Source: Tretioscincus oriximinensis (Eukaryota > Chordata > Lepidosauria > Squamata > Gymnophthalmidae). From it: 64,000 nucleotides of DNA. The position numbers and the translations under genes are program-made. The notes beneath the pieces are model-generated. The model worked only from the letters and a program-made list of their open reading frames with translations. It did no database searches and was not told the origin of the DNA. Positions 13,301-22,239 of this stretch are shown piece after piece (position 1 is the stretch's first letter; each line of letters begins with the position of its first letter). The stretch covers positions 1,250,496 through 1,314,495 of the forward strand of contig JAJVDF010000340.1 of the NCBI GenBank assembly GCA_022410635.1. The letters run 5' to 3'.

Positions 13301-16300
13301 CTACTAGACTAACATGGCTATTTCTCTGAAAGTGCAAGAGAAGAAGAAGAAGAAGGAGGAGAAGAAGAAGGAGGAGAAGGAGGAGAAGGAGGAGAAGAAG
13401 AAGAAGAAGAAGAAGAAGAAGAAGAAGAAGAAGAAGAAGAAGAAGAAGAAGAAGAAGAAGAAGAAGAAGAAGAAAAAAAAAGAAAAAAAGAAGAAAAAGA
13501 AGAAGAAGAAGAAGAACTTGGTTCTTATACCCCGCTTTTCTCACCTTTCAAAGGGACTCAAAGCGGCTTACAAGGATATATTTTGCCCAAAGGCTCACAT
13601 TCTATCTTCCCCACCAGGCTATGGTGGTTCCCATGTATCTACTTGCAGTCAGTTGCAATTTCTTGCAATTCATGCTTTCGAATAGCTGGGTTGGCTAGAG
13701 CTACAGGCTAGTGGAAGGTGCTCACCCCTCCCCACTTCCAACACAGGGCTTCGAAACCCCATCTCCCAGGCGAGAGATTTATCTGGACAAAGCTAAAACA
13801 AACAACAGGGAGGTCTCCATTTTCTGTTGTACACTACACAGGCGGTTACAGCTAAAACTTTGAAAGACTTAGTGGGAATTTCCAAGAAGCAGTAGTATAA
13901 AAAATTATGGGATGTGCTTGTGATGGAATGTATAAGAACCAATAGACTTGCCTGCAAGGCTGAGGCGGGAACTGTATGAGAATCTCATACAGTCTGCAAG
14001 ATAGTGCACCCTTGCACAAGATAGGAGATCTCGTGCAGTACATGAGAGGGGCAGTCATTTTATTGGAAGTTATATCATTCTGATATCACTTCCAGTATTT
14101 GCTTCTGGGGTAATGGCGCCCAGGGTGATGTAACTTTATGTTGTATCCAGGAAGTGATGCCATAAAAAAATTCTCAAACGCTTGATGCGTGAGACTGCCC
14201 AGGGCAGCTCAAGATTTCGGGCTCCCTCCCCAATATTTCACTTCCGGGAATTCCCAACATTGTTACAAGGGACTGGATGTTAAGGCAACAGTATTAGGAA
14301 TTTGAGCATCGTTCTTGGAAAATGTCGCAGAAAATAGAAAATACTGAGAGGTATGGATTTCCCAGAACAGGAATTTATTCATGTGTGGATTGTACCTGTC
14401 AAAGGAATATGGGCCTGTATTTATTGATAACAAATTGGGATTTTATAACTAGCTGTGCATCACAATTTGTGTTGTTCACAATGCTTGTGCTGAGTGTTAG
14501 TATTTGTTGCTGTTTCATTTGTTGTCAATAAAAATATTTTTTAAAAACCCACAAGAAAACTTTGGGCAGCTCGATAATAATGTTTTAGAGAGACTATGAA
14601 GATATTTTTGTTCTGCTAGGGGTCCACTGGGGGGTCAGGCAGAATCAACTCTGCAGCAATCAGAGTTAATTTGGTTCAGGATAAAGTTGGGATTGAGGGC
14701 AATAAAAAAGTCTACCTGTGACCTGTTCTCAGGAAAAACTGGGAGGCACCACAAAACCGGGTCCCCCGTCCCCCCTGAAAAAGGTGTCATCTGGTCAGCC
14801 TATTGGAAGGGACCTCCAGGGTCATGGGGTCCAACCCCCGCTCAATGCAGGATTCAGAAATTAATCCCAGACAGGTGGCTGCCCGGCCTATTTGAAGATT
14901 TCCAGCAAAGGAGGAGGATTTCCTCCTGTGGCAACCTGTTCCCCTGTCAGAATTTGTATCTGGGGCGTAAAGAAATCTAGAGAGAGGACCAGGACAGGAA
15001 ACAGATGTATTCAGGCCTGAGGGACAAAACAGCCAACGGCCCTATCTCAAGCTCTCCAGGCCACTTGTTGAAGTCTCCATGGCAACCTTATTCTCCGGTC
15101 AAGAGCAGCATTTAGCCGCTGACTGCTCTGGCTAACACACACTCTTGATTATCCCCTTTTGCTAAGACACAGTGTTCACTCAGTCTTAAAAAGAACCCCT
15201 ATGGATTTAATGCTCCGTCTCTTGTGGCAGCTTCTGCATTTGAAGAGGAGGAGAAAAAAAAGGAAAAATAGAAGAACAAGAAACATCCAAGTGACAGGAA
15301 TTGCACTATGAGGCTGATGGTCAGGAGACTTTGGACAGGCAAGACAGGTTGAAGCAAGGGGCTCTCCTAGCACCTTAGAGTCTAACGAGAAAAAGGTAGG
15401 CAGCAGGATCTCTCGTAGACAAGTCTACTTCCTCAGGTACATCTAACCTCCGGAGACTGCTAGTATCTGAAGAAGCAGAATTGTCTATGAAAGCTCATAT
15501 ACAGGCACGGATAGCTCAGTTGCTTAGGAATCCGTCTCTCGCCTGGGAGATGGGGTTTCGAAGCCCTGTGTTGGATGTGGGGAGGGCTGAGCACCTTCCA
15601 CTTGCCTGTAGCTCTAGCCAACCCAGCTATTTGAAAGCATGAATTGCAAGAAATTGCAACTGACTGCAAGTAGATACATGGGAACCACCATAGCCTGGTG
15701 GGGAAGATAGAATGTAAGCCTTCGGGCAAAATATATCCTTGTAAGCCACTTTGAGTCCCTTTGAAAGGTGAGAAAAGCGGGATATAAGAACCGAGTTCTT
15801 CTTCTTCTCATGCGGCTTACCTTGTTAAGTCTCTCGAGTGTGATGAGATCCCCTTGATAGAAATCCCCTTGTCTTCACCAACTGCCCTTGGGCATTTCAA
15901 GCTGAAGAAGGCAGCAAAACCCTCGCCTGTTCTCGACTTCCTGCAATTGGCACTTCAGGAATCCTGCCTCTTGCTCCATCCTGGAGGCTGGTTTTCATAT
16001 ACAGGTAGAGCACCGTTGTTTTGTACTCTTCTTGTACGTTTTGCCTGGTCCACTGTTAGCTGCTTTGCTGTCTGTGTTATCACTTTCAGGGGGCCACTAA
16101 CAACACAGAAAAGCACTGATCTCTGTGCTGCTTTTGGTACTAATGTGTCCAAACAGATTCTGACATGGGCTCAGTTGCTAAGGTACAAGAATATTTGCAA
16201 TAACCAAAGAAGAATATGCTATCTGTACGTTCTCGGAATTATTCTCTCTGATTGAAACTACACTTATGCCACTAAATAGTAATTAAACACTTATGCCATT

Positions 16301-19300
16301 AAGCAAGTGCCTTTCAACAGACCTCAGGACTGAAAATCAGAAAAGCAGCATTTGGACATGATTGAAAATATGAAGGAAAAAACCCTACTCAGAACCCCTT
16401 TTCCAGATAACAGCGCATGTGATTGCATCCTCATTAGGCTCGAGGGTGTTTTGAAATCTGACTAAACATTCTAGACCCAAACTAACAAGGCTTCTATTCT
16501 GAAACCTGGGTACACAGACATATTCTCTGGTCAACACTAACCATGATACTGACAAATATTTGACTGAGAGTTAAGAAGGAAAGAAGGAGCGTGTTAAAAC
16601 TTACAGAAGGATTTCTTTGTTAACTAAAGAAATGGGATCTGTGTAGAAATGATCAGCCATAGTAATTCATTCTTCGGGGACTTACAGGCTGGACTACTGT
16701 AAATCGCATTACATGGGGTTGCCCTTGGTATGGAAGCTGTAGACAGTGCAGAATGTAGCTGAGCGGAATGGACTTAGAGGTACCTTCAAGCTCTATGATC
16801 CTAGAACAACACCATCCTGGTTCCATTGAGGATCTGGGATGATAGGTCTTCCCAGGCCCTCATTGCCAGTTTGCTACCAGACCCAATTCAAGGTCTGCTT
16901 AATCCCATATCGACCTGCCTGTGACTTAAGTTCTGCAGAGAAGACCTTCCTGATTTTACAACCACCCTACATACAAGGGTGCTTCAAAAAATGTATACAC
17001 ACTGTGAACTTCCAAAGAAAATGTATTTACTGTTCTACTGTTCTACAAAGTTAAATAAATAACCAATGTTAATACTGTTCAAATTGGTGACCTGCAGCAT
17101 CAATACAATTCTGAGTACGAGTCACCACTGATTCTGTACATCGTATGGAAGTTCAAAGTGTATCTAGAAGTGTGTTCTGGAAGCACCCTGTATTTGCATT
17201 TTATTTGCATTGCAAAGGTCTCAGCATGGGTCATAGTAATAAAAACAGAATGGAAAATGTGCATAATAAAAACAATCACCTCTTTAATTACTGAAATGAA
17301 GAACACTATGTTTTCTGGATATAACTTGGAATGGGGACCTGTTATCTGCATGCTAGTGTTGACTATGGCAGGCCCCATTCTGGTTTGGACATCCACATGC
17401 CAGTGTAGAGTATGGCAGCCCCCGACTTGCACACAGTTGAGAGTTCCAATCAGTGTGGACAGAATAACAACCAGTATAGTACATTGTTATAGGTGGGGTA
17501 CCGCTTGTCAACATGGGACGGGACTGGAAATAATGTCCTGGAAGCAGACTGAAAGTGATATCATTTGTGATGTCACCTCTGCCCCCAGTGTGCCTTTTCC
17601 GGAAGCAGAACGTGGAAGTGATATCGCAATGATGTCACTTCTGACCTGGCACATTTCTCGCACATCGCTGTACAAGAATCCGTACTTTGTATAAGAGTGA
17701 AATTCTGAAAAAATGTGCGAGATTCTCATACAATTTCCAATACTGGCTGGGCAGTGGACACACGTGGGCGGGGCCTGGGTAATCTCATTGGTTTATTCTT
17801 TTATCCAGTGAGACTGCTGGAAGGGACGTCCTACAAAATGCATTTTATTCTTTTAATAAAGATTGTTTTCCAAATCAAGCCAACCAGTAAAATTAAATCA
17901 GTTACAGTACCTCACAATTTTTTAAAAAACAGGAAACTAAACCAAAAATGAGCAACAGAACCAGCAAGCAAGTTTAGACAGGCCGGGTTTCAATTCTACC
18001 TTTTCTTGAAAAGGCAAGAGACCTTTAAACTTCCCACACTGGGGCTCTGTACAACCTGGTTGCCTTTCCTNTTCTATATCCTCACCTGAGTCAGCTTGAG
18101 ACAAGATGCTGAATTTCCAGCATAAACCAGCTGGAAGGAACATCAGCTGTTGCCAACAAAGCAAACAGGTCTGTGACTCGGGGGTAAATGTGTGTGCAGG
18201 TATGTTGTTCCCAAGTGAAAGGCAGTTTCACAATTGGGCAGGGTGAGAAAAAATCTAAATGCACAACAGAAGAAGAAGAATCTATTTTTTATACTCCTGA
18301 AGGAACTCAGAGCAGTTTACAAGGTTAATTTTCGCCCGAAGGCTTACATCTATTCTATCTTCCCCACCAGGTTAATGATGGTACTCAATTATCTAATTGA
18401 AATGTGGATTGCAAATCTACTTTCTTTCAAATAGCTGAGTTGACTAGAGCTGAAGGCCAGTAGGGGGTGCTCACCCCTCTCCATGTCTGACACAGGGCCT
18501 TGAAACCAGATCTCTCAGTTGAAAGATCGCTCCTTAGCGACGGCACCATTCATGCGCCAGGTGTAGACAATGGTCATAGACTCCTAGAATTGGAGGTCCT
18601 GGGATCCAACTCCCTGCTTAATNGAGGATTTACTAAACCATCCAGACCGATGGCTGCCCAGCTTCTGTTTGAAGTCTTCCAGTGAAGCAGAACTCAGCCC
18701 CCCCTTCCCCCGGTGGCAACCTCTTCCACTAGTTTATCATCCTGACTGTCAGAAAGTTTTTTCAGTTCTCTAATCTAAATCTACTTCCTTGCAGTTTCCT
18801 GCCCAAGGCTGGGGATCGAAGCAGTAACCATTTGCTTTACTAAGTAACAACCACAAGGCAGCTTTACTGAGCTTTACTGGCACACATGTAGAAGTCACTG
18901 GTCCTTCCCTTCTTTGGGGGGAAAGCTGGGAATCCAATCTGACTCCTCTTGCTCTCCTGCCAGTTCCCTCGACTGCTGGATCTTGTAACCCCCCCATCCC
19001 CACCCGCGGCATTGGCCAGTGAGTACGCAGTGTTCCTGGCACACATCTGAAAGTGGTTTGCCATTTCCACTGGNGTCGTAAGGCTCCGTTTTCCAGGCCG
19101 TTTGTAGTTCTGCTGAAAAAATATAGGCCTTGGAAAACTGTTGGCTGCTGGCCGGTTCAGCTTTACAAGATGTGCGTCGCCCTGCAGACTGGTAAATGAG
19201 GGGTTAGGGAAGGAAAGCACAAGATTTGCCACCCGGAGTCTGCAGGAACCCGTTTGCCTGCAGGCAGAACAGTGAAGCACAGCTTGGACGACGCCTGTCC

Positions 19301-19865
19301 GTCTGCCAGGGCCCAGTGGGTTTTTTTGTTTCCATCCATATACGTATGTTGCTCAGTTATCAGGCTAGTCGACCCAAACTAAACTCATGGAACACTTTTG
19401 ATTGTTTCTCTCATCAGGGTCTAAGCTGAAGTGTCATAACTGGCCTGTGGCTGCGGCGTATTTGTGGCAATTTGGGCAACTCAGCGAAAGGCTGCCGGCC
19501 GGCCGTTCCTTTGGCCAAGCCAGAAACTTCCTCCTGGGGCCCCAGGCCGTCAGCCCACAATCCCCATCTCGATTTCTGCCCAGGCTCTGTCATTAATAGG
19601 CACAAAAGGCAGAGGAAAGAAACTCCAGCATAAAGCGCTCGCCTAAACGGTTTGGAAAGGGATCAGAGGNGGGCAGACAGAGACNGAGAGAAAGAGAGGC
19701 AGAGAAAGGAAGAGGGAGAGATAAAAAAAGGTAAGGGAAGAAAAATAGTAAAAGAGAGGGAGAGAAAGGGAGAGAAAGGAAGAGGGACAGATAAAGAGGG
19801 AGGGAGAGGGAAAGATAGTGGGGAAGGAAGAAAAGGAGAGGGAGAGAGAGAAAGATGAAAGAGGG

Positions 19866-19897
<32 letters not shown>

Positions 19898-21719
19898 TGG
19901 GAAATATAAAGAGAAAAAGAGAGAGAAGAAAAAAAGGAAGGAAGAGAGAGATATAAAGGGAGAGAAAGGGAGGTAAGAAGATATAAAGAGAAAGGGAGGG
20001 AGAGAGAAAGAAAAAAGGAAAAAAGAGAAAGGGAGAGAGAGAGAAAGAAAGAAAGAGGAAGGGGGAGAGAGAGAGTGAAAAAGAGAGAGAAAGAGAAAGA
20101 AAGGAGTTCAGATTTCTCAAACTGGGAAACTGCTCTGTGCCCTGTCTGCTCTGGCCAGAGACTTTCTACAGCCCCTCTTGGCCCTACATCTTGGCTGTTG
20201 CTCAGTTGTTCAGTCGGGTCCAGTTCTTAATGATTCCAGGAGGCCACAGCATTCCAGGCCCTTCTGTCTCTTAGCTGCTTCCCAAAACTTGATCAAACAC
20301 ACATTTATTCCTTCCATGAGTCTACGCACCTCATCCCCTTCCCCTTCGGGCTTCCAAATCTCCTGGCATCAATGCCTTTTCCCATCCTGTCTTTCTATTA
20401 ATGTGGCCTAAACATCTGCCCTTCAGTATTTATACTTCCGAGGNGCAAATTGATTACTTTAGTATGGATTTGATTTCCTTTCGTCCCTCAAGCACCTTCT
20501 CTAGGACGGCTGTCCTTCGGCATTCTGCCTTCCTTAGGGTACATCTGGCTCTCACTGCCGCACATCACTACGGGCAAAAACGATGGCTCTTAATTATCAT
20601 AGAATCATAGAGTTGGAAGGGACCTCCGGGGTCATCGGGTCCAACCCCCTGCTCGATGCAGGATTCATTAAACCATCCCAGACAGATNAATCATAGAGTT
20701 GGAAGGGACCTCCGGGGTCATCGGGTCCAACCCCCTGCTCGATGCAGGATTCATTAAACCATCCCAGACAGATGACTGTCCAGTCTCTGTTTGAAGACTT
20801 CCAGGGAAGGTGAACTCACCACCACATGTGGCAAACTGTTCCACTGGTTTATCATCCTGACTGTTAGAAAGTTTTTTCTGATATCTAATCTGAATCTGCT
20901 CCCTTGTAGTTTCATTCCATTGTTTCTAGTCCTTCCATGTGCTAATGAGAACAGTGCTGATCCCTCTGCTCTGTGACAGCCCTTCAAATATTTGTAGACA
21001 GCTATCAGGTCTCCTCTCAGTCTTCTCTTTTGCAGACTAAACATNCCTAGATCCTTTAACCGTTCCTCATAGGACATGGTTTCCAGACCACTCACCATCC
21101 TTGTAACTCTCTTTTGTACTTGCTCTAGTTTCTCAATGTCCTTTTTAAATTGGGGCCCCCAGAACTGAACACAGGATTCCAAGTGTGGACGGACCAAAGT
21201 CCTGTAGAGAGGAATAATTACACGGACCTTTGTCCATAACCTGCTTCTTAATGCCCTGTTTAGGTTTGCCCGAGCTTTCCTCCCAAGGAGCAACCTCACG
21301 GCTACCTCGAGAAACCGACGCCTGACACAGTTATTGCTGCCAAGCCCAGCCAGATCACGTCCTCAGGTCTTCCCGAATTCAGCCTCACCTTGATTTCAGT
21401 GTTGCAAGGNCTACCGTGGAAAGATCACGCCCGAACCGAGCTCAGTCAGGAGACACTTCCGTGCAAAAAAAANCCCTAGTGCTTTGTAAGTCAATGTAAA
21501 TAGCCGAGCAGCTAATCTTGGGGTCTCAGCAGCGACTGGGAGAGGACATAGCGCCTACCCACCCCCCTGTGGGCATCCAGGTGGCACCCAGGGGTGCCTG
21601 TGGCTCACCTTCCGCATGCTGCCGCTGTCAGAGGGTTGCAGTAGGAGAGGAAATCCATTCCCCTGGTCCTCGTCTTCCGCCTCCCCTACGGGGGAGACCT
21701 CGTCTTCTTCGGGGATCAT
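1258..21719 (-). CDS. RHPN1: RHPN1 gene, 5' part (six coding exons, continues off the left edge)
   Basis: Rhophilin-1 is a cytoplasmic scaffold that binds GTP-loaded Rho through an N-terminal HR1 coiled coil and also carries BRO1 and PDZ domains (family knowledge). Six exons read right to left: 21719-21609, 9590-9475, 4813-4685, 4136-4061, 2570-2493, 1382-1258. All introns begin GT and end AG, and phases join as 0, 2, 2, 0, 0, 2 without a frameshift. The joined product is about 211 residues: N-terminal acidic segment, HR1 (about residues 38-120), then the start of BRO1. Peptides such as [15 protein letters not shown] and [14 protein letters not shown] are diagnostic, and GCDPLAQTQ and the MI.EE start favour RHPN1 over RHPN2. 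The remaining BRO1 and PDZ exons should lie left of position 1. The expected seventh exon is not in 1-1257 but appears misplaced at 24614 on the other strand. Confidence 0.93.
1659..1945 (-). repeat. Dispersed GTAGACTATGGCAG repeat plus SINE-like fragment
   Basis: Positions 1659-1715 carry the gcctgccatagtctacac motif. From 1718 a minus SINE-like stretch (cacaacagacaccttgtgaa ... aatcaaactgggagac) matches 36905-37120 and 57565-57795. Confidence 0.5.
2217..2300. repeat. Dispersed GTAGACTATGGCAG repeat
   Basis: Two inverted ~25-base motifs (ttatggcaggccccattc; ctgccatagcctacactagc) are followed by catgtggatggcaggc. The same layout recurs at 3700, 5600, 17335, 43620 and 53030. Confidence 0.5.
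2493..2570 (-). CDS. RHPN1: RHPN1 coding exon 5 (BRO1 domain)
   Basis: A 78-base phase 0-0 exon between acceptor ttctttctag and donor CAG|gtgcga encodes [18 protein letters not shown] and RDLVELRQ. The pattern (hydrophobic, H(Y/F)GED, YE.EI, LRQ) matches the first BRO1 helices of rhophilins. The donor is not strong (gtgcga), but the next exon begins exactly where the family protein continues. Confidence 0.93.
2743..3005 (-). repeat. L2-like LINE/SINE tail fragment
   Basis: The motif ataccgccctatacccaaaggtctcagggc recurs at 11800 and 49010. Downstream (gaggtggcgattgacgcccc) it resembles 11340-11400. Confidence 0.5.
3660..3825. repeat. Dispersed GTAGACTATGGCAG repeat, longest copy
   Basis: It is bounded by inverted ggccctgtccacacagagcc and ggctccatgtggacagggtc, with gtgtagactatggcatgtgg inside. 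The inverted ends suggest a non-autonomous DNA element. Confidence 0.5.
4061..4136 (-). CDS. RHPN1: RHPN1 coding exon 4 (HR1-BRO1 linker)
   Basis: The acceptor ttttttag and donor AAG|gtaagg flank 76 bases. The partial codon AG+T gives Ser, then [20 protein letters not shown] and AEPLK, ending in phase 0. The IPLGLKETK stretch marks the entry to the BRO1 domain in both rhophilins, and the Leu-Asp-Trp after it favours RHPN1. Confidence 0.94.
4685..4813 (-). CDS. RHPN1: RHPN1 coding exon 3 (HR1 domain, second half)
   Basis: The acceptor is ctaatttcag and the donor GACAG|gtagg; 129 bases encode 42 full codons plus split codons at both ends (phase 2 in, phase 2 out). The peptide [20 protein letters not shown] followed by [13 protein letters not shown] is almost the same as mammalian RHPN1 and forms the second helix of the HR1 hairpin. 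Fifteen residues after the helix (SCMDVYQND) are a diverged linker. Confidence 0.95.
5134..5440 (+). mobile_element. tRNA-derived SINE (CTT-tailed family)
   Basis: The tRNA-like head has box A-like tagctcagttgc and box B-like ggtttcgaagcc. The body includes ctagccaacccagctattcg, and the 3' end gagaaaagtggggtataag is followed by (ttc)n. Other copies: 13337, 15504, 35173, 53417 and 57923. Confidence 0.85.
5600..5830 (+). mobile_element. Dispersed repeat followed by a CR1-like 3' tail
   Basis: Positions 5605-5680 carry the catccacgtgccaatgtggg repeat. From about 5700 the CR1-like tail reads gaatgctggactagatggc then cttatgttatgttcttatg. Confidence 0.65.
6885..7205. repeat. Trinucleotide microsatellite (ACT/GCT)n to (AAT/GAT)n
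   Basis: About 320 bases of interspersed tac/tgc/tat triplets change at 7150 to tac, aat and gat triplets. An internal segment (ttgcagaggaccttctcctcat) also occurs at 6539-6560, just upstream. The long Leu/Ser frames here are not genes. Confidence 0.9.
7925..8045 (+). mobile_element. CR1-like LINE 3' tail
   Basis: The sequence ggtgggcctctgtgtgagac then gctggactagatgggctctg ends in cttatgttcttatg. Confidence 0.75.
8588..9012. repeat. Extremely GC-rich minisatellite-like element
   Basis: From 8640 to 8960 the sequence is C-runs with gccgccgctaacgccg-type units, switching to G-runs with ggcggcgttggcggtgg after 8810, so it is partly self-complementary. It is flanked by inverted-looking gtaccgtcacctttt motifs at 8625 and 8969, which suggests an insertion unit. 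The Pro/Arg-rich frames are not supported as genes. Confidence 0.6.
9298..9325. repeat. (GGAT)n microsatellite
   Basis: About seven tandem ggat units occur in RHPN1 intron 2. Confidence 0.9.
9475..9590 (-). CDS. RHPN1: RHPN1 coding exon 2 (HR1 domain, first half)
   Basis: The acceptor tcttttgcag is followed by [16 protein letters not shown] and the exon ends at the donor CAG|gttggt in phase 2, for 116 bases. The peptide continues with [11 protein letters not shown] and MRAGAENLF, the start of the rhophilin HR1 coiled coil that contacts Rho. Basic and hydrophobic residues alternate with heptad spacing. The partial codon AG is completed by G from the next exon to give Arg. Confidence 0.93.
10012..10057. 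repeat. (GGAA)n microsatellite
   Basis: About eleven tandem ggaa units occur in RHPN1 intron 1. Confidence 0.95.
10322..10760 (-). mobile_element. CR1-like LINE, 3' fragment
   Basis: The minus-strand frame over 10529-10732 includes [22 protein letters not shown] then [14 protein letters not shown] sequence, the C-terminal CR1 reverse-transcriptase tail. The 3' end is at 10322 (cataagaacataagagg). Confidence 0.85.
10792..10990 (-). mobile_element. SINE fragment
   Basis: It runs minus-strand from agaagaagaaccatggtttt through gaagggactcagag to gttgggttggctgagctc, the body of the CTT-tailed SINE type without a clear head. Confidence 0.6.
11421..11742. mobile_element. CTGACCAG-terminated non-autonomous element
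   Basis: The left end gaccgaccagattttctgagg and right end ggtcatctggtcagcc are inverted (.CTGACCAGAT.). The interior has aaactggggtaattaatatt and gtgccttcaggagctggccc, shared with 62168-62720. Confidence 0.55.
11776..12330 (-). mobile_element. L2-like LINE, 3' reverse-transcriptase fragment
   Basis: The minus frame reads [20 protein letters not shown] then [15 protein letters not shown] and [12 protein letters not shown], the conserved C-terminal end of L2/CR1-group polymerases. The 3' UTR runs to the (ttta)n at 11778. Confidence 0.75.
12792..13060 (-). mobile_element. CR1 LINE 3' end
   Basis: The CR1 terminus atcatagaatcatagagtcgg with gggacctccagggtc, then reversed polymerase C-terminus (tctgtttgaaaacttccaggg). 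Confidence 0.85.
13121..13333. repeat. Palindromic repeat (GAAAGCTTATGCC family)
   Basis: The left arm agcactttgagactaacttg and the right arm caagttagtctcaatgtact are inverted around catctgaagacg at about 13200. The same unit occurs at 53180, 58625 and 60891. Confidence 0.75.
13337..13778 (-). mobile_element. CTT-tailed SINE with expanded (GAA)n tail
   Basis: The SINE body is on the minus strand from about 13520 to 13778. Its 3' tail is a 180-base (gaa)n/(aag)n purine tract at 13337-13516. The poly-Lys and poly-Leu frames over it are artefacts. Confidence 0.9.
14740..14960 (-). mobile_element. CTGACCAG-element end followed by a CR1 3' fragment
   Basis: ggtgtcatctggtcagcc at about 14781 matches the ends at 50 and 11720. 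From 14805, ggaagggacctccagggtca begins a minus CR1 tail. Confidence 0.6.
15504..15808 (+). mobile_element. tRNA-derived SINE (CTT-tailed family)
   Basis: Full-length: head ggcacggatagctcagttgc, box B ggtttcgaagcc, then agctattt.aaagc, 3' gagaaaagcgggatataag and (ttc)4. Confidence 0.88.
15836..15995 (-). mobile_element. CR1-like 3' fragment
   Basis: Reversed tail sequence (ttgggcatttcaagctgaag ... caggaatcctgcctcttgct), as in the other CR1-like copies. Confidence 0.6.
16655..16960 (+). mobile_element. L2-like polymerase fragment, decayed
   Basis: Pieces such as gaccaattcaaggtctgctt-like and tctgcagagaagaccttcct align with the L2-like C-terminus at 11900-12060, with frameshifts. Confidence 0.45.
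16974..17190. mobile_element. Mariner-like MITE, copy 1
   Basis: The inverted ends caagggtgcttcaaaaaatg and ctggaagcaccctg are flanked by TA on both sides. It contains gaacttccaaagaaaatgt and its inverse. It is the most diverged of three copies. Confidence 0.7.
17330..17420. repeat. Dispersed GTAGACTATGGCAG repeat
   Basis: It contains ctatggcaggccccattctg and catccacatgccagtgtaga. Confidence 0.5.
17520..17660. repeat. GGAAGTGATGTCA repeat
   Basis: Repeated aagtgatatcatttgtgatg and gatgtcacttctg motifs match 43790-43935 and, more weakly, 14050-14160. Confidence 0.4.
18268..18545 (-). mobile_element. SINE
   Basis: Reversed SINE body: agaagaagaatctatttttt, actcctgaaggaactcagag, then ccttgaaaccagatctctca at the head. 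Confidence 0.7.
18575..18790 (-). mobile_element. CR1 LINE 3' fragment
   Basis: tcctagaattggaggtcctg then gaggatttactaaaccatcc and tctgtttgaagtcttccag, the minus-strand CR1 end. Confidence 0.7.
19655..20108. repeat. 450-base purine tract (GA-rich)
   Basis: Almost pure purine on the plus strand, with agagagaaag and gagggagag units. It creates long spurious frames rich in Arg/Glu or Ser/Leu. Confidence 0.95.
20195..20595. mobile_element. BovB-like LINE fragment
   Basis: The stretches gctcagttgttcagtcgggtcc and ttaggg.acatctggctctca resemble, from memory, the 3' part of BovB and related sequences common in squamates. A related agtggtttgccatttcc motif is at 19051. This is only a pattern-level match. 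Confidence 0.35.
20597..21330 (-). mobile_element. CR1 LINE, polymerase C-terminus and 3' end
   Basis: The minus frame 21299-20754 includes [54 protein letters not shown] and [14 protein letters not shown], the classic CR1 C-terminus. The 3' end has a direct duplication (20605-20687 and 20691-20773) around an n at 20688. Confidence 0.93.
21609..21719 (-). CDS. RHPN1: RHPN1 coding exon 1 (start codon)
   Basis: The ATG is at 21719-21717 and the exon codes 37 residues, [10 protein letters not shown] through DSGSMRK, ending in phase 0 at AAG|gtgagc. The start fits the mammalian RHPN1 beginning (MI then acidic residues), and the segment is rich in Glu and Asp before the HR1 domain. It lies at the edge of the CpG-rich region shared with TOP1MT, so the 5' UTR should run rightwards from 21720. 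Phase 0 joins directly to the GCDPLAQTQ exon 12 kb away. The start was chosen because it is the only ATG in frame that gives the family N-terminus with a consensus donor. Confidence 0.85.
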
Positions 21720-22050
21720 GATCGTGGGCTCAGGTGGGGCGAGGCCACAGGTGGGGTCCGGGGCTGGGCCATGCTAGCCACAGATGACTGGAGAGGGAGG
21801 GGTCTCTGTGGTGCGACTAGATGACCCCTGGGGGGTCCCCTACTTTCTAACCCCCCAATTCTGAGATTCTCCAGGGTAGAGTCTCCTACTGTGGGGGTTC
21901 AGCTCTCTAGGGGGTGTGGAGGAGAGAAGGGGGGCTGATCTTCAGCTTCTGGAATGCCCCTTCCCTGCAGAGTCCTAAGCCCCCTTCCCAGCACCCACAA
22001 AACCTCGTTTAGGGGAGTCACCCAGGTGGTAACTTACGGGTTTCTCCCCA

Positions 22051-22134
22051 TGAATGCAGGAGGGTCTCTTTTGCTGTGGCCCCTGCCCCGCCCCAAGGAT
22101 TCCCTGCTTTCTCCCGGGAACCTGGACAGCGGGT
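22051..22134 (+). other. Unsupported candidate alternative first exon
   Basis: ATG at 22051 opens MNAGGSLLLWPLPRPKDSLL and ends in phase 2 at GG|gtgaaa, which would join the TOP1MT HKKQQ exon in frame. It is hydrophobic and weakly presequence-like. The Kozak context (cccATGa) and donor are poor, and it could as well be RHPN1 5' UTR antisense. It is listed only because no mitochondrial presequence was found elsewhere. Confidence 0.12.
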
Positions 22135-22239
22135 GAAAGCAGGGGCCCCTCCTAGGACCCAGGGGCTCCCTTCCAGGCAGATCTGTCCGGGAATGGGGAG
22201 GGTTGCAAGTTTTGGGGGTCCGCTCCCTTCCCCAGCCCC

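Noticed and set aside
13314..13685. Poly-Lys/Glu and poly-Leu frames
   Set aside because: They translate the (GAA)n SINE tail.
19593..20120. 175-residue Ser/Leu/Phe frame
   Set aside because: Translation of a purine tract.
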